From contig NZ_VEED01000030.1 in NCBI RefSeq assembly GCF_007678255.1, positions 1 through 38,399 on the forward strand: a stretch of 38,399 bases of DNA. Reading direction: 5' to 3'. The DNA comes from Bacillus sp. X1(2014). GTDB lineage: Bacteria > Bacillota > Bacilli > Bacillales_B > DSM-18226. Position 1 is the first letter of the stretch. Every line of letters begins with the position of its first letter. Both the position numbers and the translations under genes were made by a program. Shown here piece after piece: positions 18,930-27,390 of the stretch. The notes below the pieces were generated by a model. It made no database searches, was not told the origin of the DNA, and was given only the letters and a program-made list of their open reading frames with translations.

Positions 18930-19874
18930 TTATTTCTTCTTTTTCACTTCTCCTTCGTAGTACACCCAGGCAGACGAGGATTTAAACACCAACATCGTTA
19001 AACCTAAAACAATCAAAAACATAAACCACGCATTTGCTGAAGAGTAGCCCATTTTAAAATATTTAAAGGCATTTTCGTAAACATACATTGCGTAAAAATA
19101 GGTTGAATTAAGCGGTCCGCCGCCAGTTAATAGCAGAGCTAACGTCAATTGCTGGAAAGCTGCTATTATTGTTGTGATGACATTAAATAGGATGGTTGGT
19201 GTTAAGAGCGGCAAGGTGATTTTGAAGAACTGAGTTATTTTATTAGCTCCATCGATAGATGCAGCTTCATAAAGTTCTCCAGAAATACCTTTTAAACCTG
19301 CCAGGAAGATTAACATCATCGTACCTTGACCCCAAAGGCTGGCAATTACCATCGCTACAAGTGCCCAGCCCGTCTCATTCAGCCAGTTAGGACCTGATAT
19401 ATCAACTAAGGAAAGAAAGTAATTAAGAATACCGTATTCACCGTTGAATACCCATGCCCAAATCATCGCAAGAGCAACACCCGAAATGACGGACGGCAGG
19501 TAGAAAAAGGTTCGGAAAAAGGAATGACCTTTTACATTTTGATTCAATAAAATGGCTAAAACTAGGGCTACAATAATATTTAAAGGAACAAACAGCGCAG
19601 CGAATTTAACCGTCACCCATAATGATTTCCAAAAAAGCGGATCATCCGTAAACATTGTCTTATAGTTATCTAGACCGATAAATGTCGCCTTACCGACAAC
19701 CGGCCAATCATAGAAGCTGATAAAAAGAGAATATATTAATGGTCCGAGCGTAAAAGCAAGAAATCCAATTACCCATGGGGAGATAAAAAGAAGTGGGACA
19801 ATCTTGTCCCACTTTATTTTCTTTTTCTTGTTTATTTCCACATAGGGTGTAGGAGAGGCAGGTAAAGATTTCAT
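18930..19874 (-). CDS. Carbohydrate ABC transporter permease (MalF type)
   Basis: A CUT1 permease of about 314 residues with a cytoplasmic lysine-rich N terminus (EINKKKKIKWDK) and six helices. The EAA loop reads EAASIDGANKITQFFKITLP, and the C terminus is EVKKKK. It pairs with the MalG-type permease to form the translocation channel. Start choice: ATG at 19874 is best spaced from GTGGGGT; ATG at 19877 and GTG at 19883 are in frame upstream. It lies about 28 bp after the binding-protein gene. Confidence 0.92.
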   Translation of the reverse strand: MKSLPASPTPYVEINKKKKIKWDKIVPLLFISPWVIGFLAFTLGPLIYSLFISFYDWPVVGKATFIGLDNYKTMFTDDPLFWKSLWVTVKFAALFVPLNIIVALVLAILLNQNVKGHSFFRTFFYLPSVISGVALAMIWAWVFNGEYGILNYFLSLVDISGPNWLNETGWALVAMVIASLWGQGTMMLIFLAGLKGISGELYEAASIDGANKITQFFKITLPLLTPTILFNVITTIIAAFQQLTLALLLTGGGPLNSTYFYAMYVYENAFKYFKMGYSSANAWFMFLIVLGLTMLVFKSSSAWVYYEGEVKKKK

Positions 19875-19901
19875 CATGAACACCCCACTTATTTAGTCTT
19901 A

Positions 19902-21179
19902 CTACTTCATATATTTCTCAGAGTCCTTGGCGGCTTTATTTAGTAGTTTCTCAGCGTCCTGTCCAAGCATAACTGCATTCACAGCTGCAGACAGGTTACG
20001 GTTGATTTCATTCCAATTTTTATTTAAAAGAAATGCTGGTGTATCATCAGATCGTTCAAGCATTTTATAGAAGGGACTTACTAATGGATCCTGCTCCATA
20101 TTCAATTCCTTTACCACACTAATTCGAACGGGTAAATCCGCCGTACGCATTTTAATTGCTTCAGGTGAGGAATAAAACTTCACAAATTTGTAAGCAAGAT
20201 CTTTATGCTTAGAATCCTTGGCTACTGAAACTGCAGAAGAAGCAATAACCCCTTTTGCTGGCTTGTCGCCAAATGATGGGACTTCAACTGTTCCAAAATT
20301 AATCTTAGCTTCTTTAAATCCTTCTAAAGGCCAAATACCGCTTTCCCACATAGCGATCTTTCCTGCTTTGAAAATATCATCACCGCTTTGTTGGTTTTTC
20401 CCGCCAACAAGAACAGCGCTTTTATCCTTAAGAAGGTCACTTAAAATTTGAATTGATTCAATTGTTTCAGGACTGTTCATATAGCCCTTAACTTTTTTCC
20501 CATCTTTACTGATGAAACTGCCGCCATTGCTCCATACCAACCCTTGGAGATCATATGTGTCTGGCTCTGGCACTACCCCAAAACCGTATTGCTTTTTGCT
20601 CGGTTCTGACAATTTTTTAGAAATCTCTTTAAAATCGTCCCATGTCCAGCCATCCTTTGGATAAGCGACGTTAGCTGCATCAAATAAATCTTTGTTATAA
20701 TACACAACCCGTGTTGTGAAACCAGCAGGCATGCCATAAATTTTTCCGTTCATGCTGGAATAATTAAATAACCCTTGATAAAAATCATCCATATCCATTT
20801 CGGCATCACCGTTGATATAAGCATCAAGCGGCTCAAGTGATTCGTAATATGCTGGGAAATTCCACATATACATCATATCCGGTGGATTTTTTGCCCCAAA
20901 GGAAGCAGCCAGTTTCTGATCAAAGCCATCACCATAGGCCTCTACTTGAACCTTTACACCGGGATTCTCTTCTTCAAACTTTTTGGCAATATCCTGTTGA
21001 ATTTTCAAAGCCTCACCGGAGTCCCAAGTAGCAAAGCGAAGGGTAATAGATCCTTTTCCATCCTTCTCTTCTCCAGTTCCTCCGGAGGCTTTTTCCCCTG
21101 AACTGCTGTTCGAACATGCTGCCAAGGAGAAGACGCTAACTAATAATAAAATCATTGCTAGGATGCTGATTTTTTTCAT
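19902..21179 (-). CDS. Extracellular sugar-binding lipoprotein of CUT1 ABC importer
   Basis: About 425 residues, a family 1 solute-binding protein. The signal ends in the lipobox SVFSLAAC with Cys as anchor, and a Ser/Gly-rich linker follows. The body shows ITLRFATWDSGEALKIQQDI and YGMPAGFTTRVVYYNKDLFD, typical of sugar-binding lipoproteins. ATG at 21179 is 9 bp from GAGGGGG; TTG at 21185 is too close. It is the first gene of the transport set. A terminator-like hairpin stands about 27 bp before the start. The sugar is not identifiable by sequence, but the downstream lacZ suggests a galactose-containing oligosaccharide. Confidence 0.92.
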   Translation of the reverse strand: MKKISILAMILLLVSVFSLAACSNSSSGEKASGGTGEEKDGKGSITLRFATWDSGEALKIQQDIAKKFEEENPGVKVQVEAYGDGFDQKLAASFGAKNPPDMMYMWNFPAYYESLEPLDAYINGDAEMDMDDFYQGLFNYSSMNGKIYGMPAGFTTRVVYYNKDLFDAANVAYPKDGWTWDDFKEISKKLSEPSKKQYGFGVVPEPDTYDLQGLVWSNGGSFISKDGKKVKGYMNSPETIESIQILSDLLKDKSAVLVGGKNQQSGDDIFKAGKIAMWESGIWPLEGFKEAKINFGTVEVPSFGDKPAKGVIASSAVSVAKDSKHKDLAYKFVKFYSSPEAIKMRTADLPVRISVVKELNMEQDPLVSPFYKMLERSDDTPAFLLNKNWNEINRNLSAAVNAVMLGQDAEKLLNKAAKDSEKYMK

Positions 21180-21202
21180 TCTCAATTTCCCCCTCTATAG
21201 AT

Positions 21203-21243
21203 AAAAAATTAACCGCCTTCATTGTACTTCTAATGAAAGCGGT
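21203..21243 (-). terminator. Intrinsic terminator or attenuator between regulator and importer genes
   Basis: On the minus strand ACCGCTTTCATT (21243-21232) pairs with AATGAAGGCGGT (21223-21212) through an 8-base loop, followed by TAATTTTTTAT. It lies 58 bp after the response regulator stop and just upstream of the binding-protein ribosome binding site. It probably ends the regulator transcript, with readthrough or a separate promoter feeding the importer genes. Confidence 0.75.
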
Positions 21244-21300
21244 CTCACACTGAAATTCATCTTAACTTGTTAGTAATAATGTTTTAATTTTATGTGAAAT

Positions 21301-22095
21301 TTATGGGTTAGGGGTAAGATTGTCCGAAGTGATTCTCCTTTTTGTTAGACGATAATCAGATGGTGTACATCCCGTACATTTTTTAAACCATTTGCTAAAA
21401 TATTTCCCGTCATACACCCCAACCTTTTCCCCTATTTCCTGTAACGTAAGAGAAGTGGTTTCTAGCAATTCACAGGCAGTATTGAGTTTTATCTTTTCCG
21501 TAAATGTTTGGAAGCTTTCCCCGACGGACTTACTAAAAAGTGTGCTAAAATGGCTTCTACTAAGGCCGACTTCATTGGCAACATCGACCGATGAATAGGA
21601 TTCTGAAAGGTCCTTCGTAATCAGTAGAACCGCTTTTTGAATTGGTTCCGGCCATTTTTCATCAATTTCATATGTTAAGGCTTCGGGTCCATTAGTGTCT
21701 TTTTCTTTCTCTTCTGATTTATGGATTTCATCAGTGAATTGTTTAAGGTATTCTTCAAATTCATCATCTTGGAAAGCTGTTTTTAAAATATAACCAGAAG
21801 CACCTACCTTAATGCCTTCCTGGGCATATTCGAAATCCCGATGGCAGCTTAATAGCAGGATCTTCGTGGCGGGTGCGGCTTGTTTAATTTTTCTGGCCAG
21901 TTCAATGCCGTTCTGTTCTGGCATGACAATATCAGTAATGACAACCTCGGGAGAGTGTTCAAGGAACATTTCCCAGCCCTTTTGACCATTTGATGCATCC
22001 GCTACTACTTCCATATTGAATTTCTTCCAATTCACCGTGGCCATTAACCCTTTTCGGACGATATATTCATCATCAACTACTAGGACTTTAATCAC
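21301..22095 (-). CDS. AraC-type response regulator (YesN-like)
   Basis: A 264-residue response regulator with an N-terminal receiver domain (VVDDE acid pocket, phospho-acceptor Asp55 in VVITDIVMPEQNG) and a C-terminal AraC/XylS double helix-turn-helix (from about 165; VANEVGLSRSHFSTLFSKSVG, then VGVYDGKYFSKWFKKCTGCTPSDYR). It overlaps the kinase gene by 4 bp, so translation is coupled. In Bacillus such pairs control adjacent carbohydrate ABC importers. It is shorter than typical YesN (about 360-540), with a compact linker. Confidence 0.93.
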   Translation of the reverse strand: MIKVLVVDDEYIVRKGLMATVNWKKFNMEVVADASNGQKGWEMFLEHSPEVVITDIVMPEQNGIELARKIKQAAPATKILLLSCHRDFEYAQEGIKVGASGYILKTAFQDDEFEEYLKQFTDEIHKSEEKEKDTNGPEALTYEIDEKWPEPIQKAVLLITKDLSESYSSVDVANEVGLSRSHFSTLFSKSVGESFQTFTEKIKLNTACELLETTSLTLQEIGEKVGVYDGKYFSKWFKKCTGCTPSDYRLTKRRITSDNLTPNP

Positions 22096-23825
22096 GTGGT
22101 CATCCCCCTTTTTGGCCAGCGCATTTTAATCGTTGTTCCAGCCTTTGGACTAGATTCTATTATCAGACCATATTCATTTCCAAAATGAAGCTTAAGCCGC
22201 TGATCGACATTAAACACGCCAATTCCCCGTACTTTGTCATTTGTGGAATGGTCATTGAGTAAGTTTAGTGCTGTTTGTTTACTCATTCCTTTTCCGTTAT
22301 CACATACGACAAGCTCTAAGAAGTCTGAATGATTTGCAATGGTTAATTCAATTTTTCCCTGTCCGTCTTCAAAGGCATGGAAAAAAATATTTTCAAATAA
22401 TGGCTGTAAGGACAACCTTGGTATCAAATAATCAAGGCATTCCGGATTGACCTTTTCTAGGTAATCAAACATATGTCCAAAACGGATTTCCTGCACTTTC
22501 AAGTAATGTCTGATTGTATCAAGCTCTTTTTTCAACGGAATCAATTCATCAGCAAAATTGAGATTTTCATGAAGAACTTCGGTAAGATGGTAAATCATTT
22601 GCTGGACTTCCTTGGCATTACTAAGCCTCGCCTTCCACTGAATGGAGTTTAGCGTATTAAACAACAAATGGGGATTGATTTGATAATGAAATGCCCTTAA
22701 CTCCGCTTTCCTTTTTAGCCGTTCCGTCTCTTCGATTTCATCAATTAATTCCTTAATTTGTTGAACCATCTGATTAAAACTGATGGTTAATTTTCCAATT
22801 TCATCGTGCTCTTTTACAGGGATTTGTGTCTGCAGCTCACCCATACTAACAAGTTCCATTGATTCCTTTAGTTTCCTGATCCGTTTTGCAAGTGGCGCAG
22901 AAAAAACTATTGCTAATAAGATCGCCAGAATAATTAAAAAGAAAATACCAAGCAAAGTATAGTTAAAGATAACCTCAGAGGATTGGTAAAATAGTTTTTC
23001 AGGGACACGAATCTCAATTTGCCATCCATAAGCATCAATCGTTTTTACCCTGACAACATCACTTGAGAGTGGCTTCCTTTTAGCTTTTGTTTGGTAAATG
23101 ATGTTACTCTTTTCATTATGAATGGTAATAAATGCATGTACGTCTCTTTCAAGGTACTTAATATATGAAAAAAGCTCGTCAGCCTTCGTCTCAATTAGCA
23201 GCTTGCTGCCCTTTAAAATTCCATATTGGCTCTGAATCGGCAATAAAAGACCAAGAATTGATTCAGGTGGTTTACCGCTATCATAATGATCAGCTTTATA
23301 AAATCCAATCCAGCGATCCCCTTGTTTTATATTGCTTGCTTCTTTCCAAAAAGGCATTTGAAAAAGTTTTTGAGAATCGAGATTGTTTCCCCCATAATAA
23401 TATCCGGAATTTGTTATTAAGTAGATTCCTTTCGTATTAAAAGTTTTATGAGCTTCAAGGAATCTTTCAAAGTTCTTTTTCTCTATGAATCCTTCATAGG
23501 TCCTTGGAATCTCCTCTTTAATGACTATTAAGGTAGGGTCGGATAAATATTGATGTATATCGTTTGAAACGACAAACATCTGATTAATCGTATTTTCTAA
23601 TTGCGTTTCAAGCTGTGAAACAGCAAAATTTTCATAATCATTAAATTGTTTATTTACAATCGTGGATGATTTTTGATAAGAGAGATAACCGAATAAAAGA
23701 AGAGGAATCAGTGCCACTACGATAAAAAACAGCATCAACTTGGTTCGAAAACTGCTATACAATCGATTTTTAAGTTTTGTGGATATATGTTTAATAACTT
23801 TGATCAAACCTTGTAATCTTTGCAT
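22092..23825 (-). CDS. Sensor histidine kinase (YesM-like, HisK_7TM-independent, LytS/YesM class)
   Basis: A 577-residue membrane kinase of the LytS/YesM class. Membrane segment one is at about 28-50 (TKLMLFFIVVALIPLLLFGY), followed by a large extracellular sensor domain of about 230 residues, membrane segment two at about 285-310, and a HAMP domain (LVSMGELQTQIPVKEHDEIG). The His-kinase domain has the class motif YQINPHLLFNTLNSIQ with the phospho-acceptor His. The ATPase domain has CDNGKGMS and GIGVFNVDQRLKLHFG. It probably senses the sugar or its loaded binding protein and acts on the overlapping AraC-type regulator. A cre-like site lies about 45 bp upstream. Confidence 0.93.
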   Translation of the reverse strand: MQRLQGLIKVIKHISTKLKNRLYSSFRTKLMLFFIVVALIPLLLFGYLSYQKSSTIVNKQFNDYENFAVSQLETQLENTINQMFVVSNDIHQYLSDPTLIVIKEEIPRTYEGFIEKKNFERFLEAHKTFNTKGIYLITNSGYYYGGNNLDSQKLFQMPFWKEASNIKQGDRWIGFYKADHYDSGKPPESILGLLLPIQSQYGILKGSKLLIETKADELFSYIKYLERDVHAFITIHNEKSNIIYQTKAKRKPLSSDVVRVKTIDAYGWQIEIRVPEKLFYQSSEVIFNYTLLGIFFLIILAILLAIVFSAPLAKRIRKLKESMELVSMGELQTQIPVKEHDEIGKLTISFNQMVQQIKELIDEIEETERLKRKAELRAFHYQINPHLLFNTLNSIQWKARLSNAKEVQQMIYHLTEVLHENLNFADELIPLKKELDTIRHYLKVQEIRFGHMFDYLEKVNPECLDYLIPRLSLQPLFENIFFHAFEDGQGKIELTIANHSDFLELVVCDNGKGMSKQTALNLLNDHSTNDKVRGIGVFNVDQRLKLHFGNEYGLIIESSPKAGTTIKMRWPKRGMTT

Positions 23826-23868
23826 GATATCACATTCTCCATAACAGCATTCTCATCCTTTTATTACT

Positions 23869-23882
23869 GGTAATCGTTTTCA
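23869..23882 (-). promoter_or_regulatory. cre-like site before the YesM/YesN-like operon
   Basis: On the minus strand TGAAAACGATTACC matches TGNAARCGNTWNCA at 13 of 14 positions. It lies 44 bp upstream of the kinase start, where CcpA binding could repress the whole carbohydrate locus when a preferred sugar is present. Confidence 0.5.
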
Positions 23883-23970
23883 TAAATCTCCCTTATCATA
23901 AACCAGAGTTGTTATAATTTCTATAGAGATCTCCTGTGTTTTTAGTTGGTAGTTACGACCACTTTTATCA

Positions 23971-24158
23971 AAGGCTCTGTTAAACTTGCCTGTTGATTTC
24001 CGCTCCAGGCACTTCGCTTTCCGCGGGCGGTCCGGGGAGCCTCCTCGTCGCTGCGCTCCTGCGGGGTCTCCCCTGCCCCGTCCTCCCGCAGGAGTCTTCG
24101 TGCCTGGAACGAAGATCAACAGGGTGCCAAATTCAACATTAACCTTTAACACAACCTT
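23971..24158. repeat. GC-rich inverted-repeat element, about 190 bp
   Basis: The outer arms AAGGCTCTGTTAAA (23971-23984) and TTTAACACAACCTT (24145-24158) are inverted with 12 of 14 matches. The inner arms CCTGTTGAT (23989-23997) and ATCAACAGG (24115-24123) are perfect, followed inward by CTCCAGGCA and TGCCTGGA. The centre is strongly GC-rich, with CCGCGGGCGG and GGGGAGCCTCCTCG, unlike the AT-rich surroundings. I recognise similar sequence as a common non-coding repeat of Bacillus genomes, but assign no name. Open frames across it are artefacts. It lies between the NRDE gene's terminator and the kinase operon. Confidence 0.75.
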
Positions 24159-24166
24159 ATGAAAAT

Positions 24167-24210
24167 AAAAAAATGAAGGATCAAGGAGAGAAACCTTTGA
24201 CCCTTCATTT
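24167..24210 (-). terminator. Terminator of the NRDE gene
   Basis: On the minus strand AAATGAAGGGTCAAAGG pairs with CCTTGATCCTTCATTT, followed by TTTTATTTTC. It starts 12 bp after the stop codon. Confidence 0.88.
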
Positions 24211-24222
24211 AGATTCAAAACT

Positions 24223-24978
24223 TTATAATTCAATCTTATATTTCTGTTCACTTATGCTTTCCATAGAGAAGACTCGTTCCACGTAGTGAATTTCTTTGTC
24301 TGACATTAACATGACGGTGGAACTCCTGGTCCCGTAGTTCTCACTTTTTATAAACAGCGGTGAAAGCCTTCTTTCCCATTCTAATGAAACGCCAGTGTTT
24401 GGAAGAAGTTCGTCCGTAGCCTGGTCCGTATCTTGGAGGATTCCGAGAAGGCGGTCTACCAGCCCATCCTGGTCCCCGTTGATTATTTTGGACATACCCG
24501 CCTTACCTTTTTGAACCTTTGGCCACTCAGTGTTTAGTAAGTGGTTGCTAACACCATATATACCGGGTTCGATTTTTTGCAGTTCTTTCCCTTTATTTGA
24601 AAAATAGTATAATTCATTTCCATCACCGGCCAATAAGTTATAGCCTGGATACAGATCCTTACGTTCTCCAAGATCTTTCATATAACCCTCTATATTTCCT
24701 TTGTGTTTCAAGGCATTGGCAACCAATTCACCGCGTGAGTGCTTTCCTTCCGTTACTTCCTTTGGATCGCGATAATTGGTCAACGCCGCAAACCGTCCAC
24801 TTGTTGTAACTCCCATCCAGGTACCCATTTTTTCTAAATCCCTGCCGGCAAGGATGTCAGGCTGGTCTTCCCAGTAATGGACTGGGGCTGTAGGACGCCC
24901 GAGGAATTCATCACGGTTTGCTGCCACAATAAGCTTGTAGATTGGATGAACTTGATAAGCAAAGAGTATTAAACACAT
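24223..24978 (-). CDS. NRDE (TANGO2-like) family protein
   Basis: A 251-residue cytosolic protein of the NRDE/TANGO2 family. The N terminus MCLILFAYQVHP and the signature VAANRDEFLGRPT match the family, as do WAGRDLEKMGTW-like residues (ILAGRDLEKMGTWMGV) and the stretch FAALTNYRDP. Cys2 could serve as an Ntn-type nucleophile once Met is removed. The biochemical role of bacterial members is not established; animal TANGO2 has been linked to haem and lipid metabolism. It is downstream of the DinB-fold gene by 39 bp, so they are likely co-transcribed. The ribosome binding site is weak. Confidence 0.9.
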   Translation of the reverse strand: MCLILFAYQVHPIYKLIVAANRDEFLGRPTAPVHYWEDQPDILAGRDLEKMGTWMGVTTSGRFAALTNYRDPKEVTEGKHSRGELVANALKHKGNIEGYMKDLGERKDLYPGYNLLAGDGNELYYFSNKGKELQKIEPGIYGVSNHLLNTEWPKVQKGKAGMSKIINGDQDGLVDRLLGILQDTDQATDELLPNTGVSLEWERRLSPLFIKSENYGTRSSTVMLMSDKEIHYVERVFSMESISEQKYKIEL

Positions 24979-25017
24979 CAGAAATCACAGCCTTTTAATC
25001 AATTATCCCTGGCTTTT

Positions 25018-25551
25018 TCAACCTTTACGTTTATTGAACATTTTTTTGATCAGACGAATCTGACCTCTATGACTCAGTTCATCTTCAAACACATGGAACC
25101 ATTTAAAGAAATTATTCCCATAGCGATCGTGCCAAAAGGGCGTTTGTTCATATAACCATTCATCAGGAAGCGTTTTAAACATTTCGATGGTTGTATTCCG
25201 TGCTTCAGCCATTTGCTCCAAGTAATAATCAATCGTATTGCCCTTAATCGTTTCTCGTCCAAGACTACCTAAATCTAGGGCAGGTAGTAAAATGCTTAAC
25301 TCTTTCTCATTTAGATCCCGGTTCTCAAACGTTATCACTTGATACGTCTTTTCGACAGCAGCCAAATGAGCCAGCAGCATTCCGATTGAATTTGCTTCCT
25401 CATCAAAAAGGAAGTCTAACTCTTCCACTGTTAGTCCCTTTACAGCTTCCATCGTGGTGTACCTTGTATAATTCATCATCGACACCAATTTACTGAACTC
25501 CAACCCCAAACTATCTTTTTGATCGATTATATATAATGTATCCAAATCCAT
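25018..25551 (-). CDS. DinB-fold family protein
   Basis: A 177-residue four-helix-bundle protein of the DinB/YfiT-like superfamily, presumed metal-dependent transferases that use thiol cofactors such as bacillithiol. The pattern LLAHLAAVEKTYQ in helix two and FHVFEDELSHRGQIRLIKK near the C terminus supplies the metal-binding histidines. The start follows GGAGGT. It precedes the NRDE gene in the same orientation, and the upstream region is shared divergently with a small acidic protein gene. The substrate is unknown. Confidence 0.85.
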   Translation of the reverse strand: MDLDTLYIIDQKDSLGLEFSKLVSMMNYTRYTTMEAVKGLTVEELDFLFDEEANSIGMLLAHLAAVEKTYQVITFENRDLNEKELSILLPALDLGSLGRETIKGNTIDYYLEQMAEARNTTIEMFKTLPDEWLYEQTPFWHDRYGNNFFKWFHVFEDELSHRGQIRLIKKMFNKRKG

Positions 25552-25744
25552 GCTATTACCTCCGTACGGGAAAATAAACCACTCATTCTAATTCGGCATC
25601 TTCTTAGGAAATCCTTTTAACATAGAGGAAATCCTTTAATAGGCTGAAATTGCTAAAAAGAATCACATCTATTTCCGATGTTTCATTCGTAACTTTGGAA
25701 ATGATAATAGCTATGAACGAATTCATTTGGAGGTGTTGTTTCTC

Positions 25745-25978
25745 ATGTCTGAATTAGAACCATTAGAATACGAAACAGGGACTGCGATTCGCGAATATGA
25801 CATTATTGATATAACCCAAACCGCCTTAGGGTACGATGTGCTCCTTGATATCGAACTAGACAGCGGTTATTCCTTAGCAAGAACTAAACTGGAAGTGACC
25901 CATGAGGACTTAGCAGGATATGAAACAAATGATATTGAAGAAGCTATTAAATATGCCTTGGGATTTTTCACTCATTAG
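25745..25978 (+). CDS. Small acidic hypothetical protein, 77 residues
   Basis: ATG at 25745 is 9 bp after TTGGAGGTG, which excludes the upstream TTG start at 25727. The product begins MSELEPLEYETGTAIREYDI and is acidic, without a signal peptide or membrane segment. It looks like a single small alpha/beta domain. I do not recognise the family. An imperfect direct repeat (AGGAAATCCTTT, twice within 25609-25637) lies upstream, between this gene and the divergent DinB-fold gene. Confidence 0.7.
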   Translation: MSELEPLEYETGTAIREYDIIDITQTALGYDVLLDIELDSGYSLARTKLEVTHEDLAGYETNDIEEAIKYALGFFTH

Positions 25979-26079
25979 CACACAAATATTTCAAGGGGAA
26001 ATCTCGGGTGAACTGTGTTAAACTTGTTAATCTAGCCAACGACGGTTGGATGTACGTACATGAGTAATGGAGTGGTTAA

Positions 26080-26238
26080 ATGAGTAGTACAAAGGGGAAA
26101 GGCGGGACCGGTCGAGGAACCGGTAAAAAGGGCTGGACTCGTTGGCAGGCAGGAGTCAAAAAAGCCAAAAGCGCCAAACCGTATGTTAGCAAAGGTGTAA
26201 AAAGAGCAAAAGACGCAGACGAAAAAAACGAAAAATAG
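26080..26238 (+). CDS. Small highly basic protein, 52 residues
   Basis: ATG at 26080 has GGAG at 26069-26072 with 7-bp spacing and runs to TAG at 26236-26238. The product begins MSSTKGKGGTGRGTGKKGW and contains 13 Lys, 3 Arg and 9 Gly against 4 acidic residues, so it is strongly positive. There is no signal or membrane segment. It has a Gly/Lys-rich N-terminal half, a TRWQAG centre, and a Lys/Ala-rich C-terminal half likely to be helical. A nucleic-acid-binding or spore-core role is possible, but I do not recognise the family. A short CCAAC/GTTGG stem lies upstream, and a repeat-type palindrome lies directly after it. Confidence 0.65.
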   Translation: MSSTKGKGGTGRGTGKKGWTRWQAGVKKAKSAKPYVSKGVKRAKDADEKNEK

Positions 26239-26248
26239 TAACAAAAAT

Positions 26249-26300
26249 GGGTGTCAGGCACCGCTCGTGGACAAATGTCCACAGGTGGTGCCTGACACCC
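26249..26300. repeat. GTGTCAGGCACC palindrome, full copy (also terminator)
   Basis: A 52-bp palindrome whose 25-bp arms (outer GGGTGTCAGGCACC, inner GTGGACA) match at 22 positions. It sits 10 bp after each of two convergent stops: the small basic protein (26238) and the CatE-like gene (26310). On the minus strand it is followed by ATTTTTG, so it should terminate the CatE-like transcript. Confidence 0.85.
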
Positions 26301-26309
26301 TATCCTGTT

Positions 26310-27155
26310 TTATAAAATTAACCGAATTTGATTTCCGGAAGGGTCTTCTGTTACAAAGTAATCGGCTTCCTTGGTAATTGGAGCACCTATTTGCTTTAGT
26401 TGGTTTAAGGCTTTCTCTCTTGCAGACGTATCAGGGAAAACGAGTGAGTACCAATTTAAGCCAACACTGTTTTTCGGTGGGGTGGAAGCCCCTTCTCCCT
26501 GCCAAGTATTGATGGCAATATGATGATGATATCTGCCTGTCGATAGGAATGCCGCTTGTGGATAGTAACTAACTACTTCAAAACCAAGTCCCTTTGTGTA
26601 GAACTCTTCAGCTTTTTGCAAATTGCTGACATGCAGGTGAATATGCCCCATAAGCGTCCCTGCTGGTAAACCGCTCCATTCCGCATCACTCTCCGCGATA
26701 ATCCCATTTCCATCAAGCTCTTCAGTTGCCATTTCAACTAAGCCGTTTTTCCATTTCCATTCTGAAGAAGGACGGTCCCGGTACACTTCAATCCCATTGC
26801 CGTCTGGGTCATTAAGGTATAACGCCTCACTTACATAGTGATCTGCTGCACCAAGTGGATATCCAGTTTGGACCATGTGCTGTAAAAAGACCGATAGATC
26901 TGCTCGTGATGGAAGTAAGATGGCAAAGTGATACAAGCCGGAGGAACGACCTGATTTCGCCACAACATCCTTCGGCTGCTCTATTGTTAATAATGGCTTT
27001 TTTCCATCGGTCGTTAAGACCGCTTTACTCTCTGATTTTTCCAATACTTTAAAGCCCATGATATTTTGATAAAAGGTAAGTGAATAATCGAGATTCTTCA
27101 CCTTAATATTGACATCTCCGACATATATATTTGGAGCTTGATGAAATTTATCCAT
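26310..27155 (-). CDS. VOC family dioxygenase, CatE-like
   Basis: A 281-residue extradiol-dioxygenase/glyoxalase fold protein with two tandem VOC modules (about 9-125 and 168-281). The first contains GLYHFAILLPSR and SEALYLNDPDGNGIEVYRDR, which closely resembles B. subtilis CatE (catechol 2,3-dioxygenase, 285 residues). The second has MGHIHLHVSNLQKAEEFY and the iron-ligand region YHHHIAINTW, ending in DPSGNQIRLIL. It probably cleaves a catechol-type ring or detoxifies a related compound, using Fe(II). The start follows GAGGAG. It is a single gene with a repeat-derived terminator. Substrate specificity is inferred from similarity only. Confidence 0.85.
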   Translation of the reverse strand: MDKFHQAPNIYVGDVNIKVKNLDYSLTFYQNIMGFKVLEKSESKAVLTTDGKKPLLTIEQPKDVVAKSGRSSGLYHFAILLPSRADLSVFLQHMVQTGYPLGAADHYVSEALYLNDPDGNGIEVYRDRPSSEWKWKNGLVEMATEELDGNGIIAESDAEWSGLPAGTLMGHIHLHVSNLQKAEEFYTKGLGFEVVSYYPQAAFLSTGRYHHHIAINTWQGEGASTPPKNSVGLNWYSLVFPDTSAREKALNQLKQIGAPITKEADYFVTEDPSGNQIRLIL

Positions 27156-27336
27156 TTTCTCCTCATCCTTTCGTCAATTAGTTATATAAGAAAATTGTCT
27201 TTAATTTTAGTATGGTTGTGATACATACCATTCATTCGATTCCAATCACCTATGATTACAGTGTACTTTACTATTATCTCGAATTCAAGTATTTTAAATT
27301 AAAAATAAAATGAAGACCATCCTATTTTTTTGCCAC

Positions 27337-27370
27337 AAAAAAAGGCTCTTCCGCTATGCGAAAAAGCCCT
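27337..27370 (-). terminator. Terminator of tcyP
   Basis: On the minus strand GGGCTTTTTCGC and GCGGAAGAGCC form the stem around ATA, followed by seven U residues. It lies 20 bp after the tcyP stop codon. Confidence 0.88.
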
Positions 27371-27390
27371 AAAACATTGTTTCCCGTTTT

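Noticed and set aside
23880..24251. 123-residue open frame on the minus strand
   Set aside because: It crosses the GC-rich repeat element and the NRDE terminator; the Gly/Arg-rich middle is a by-product of the repeat.
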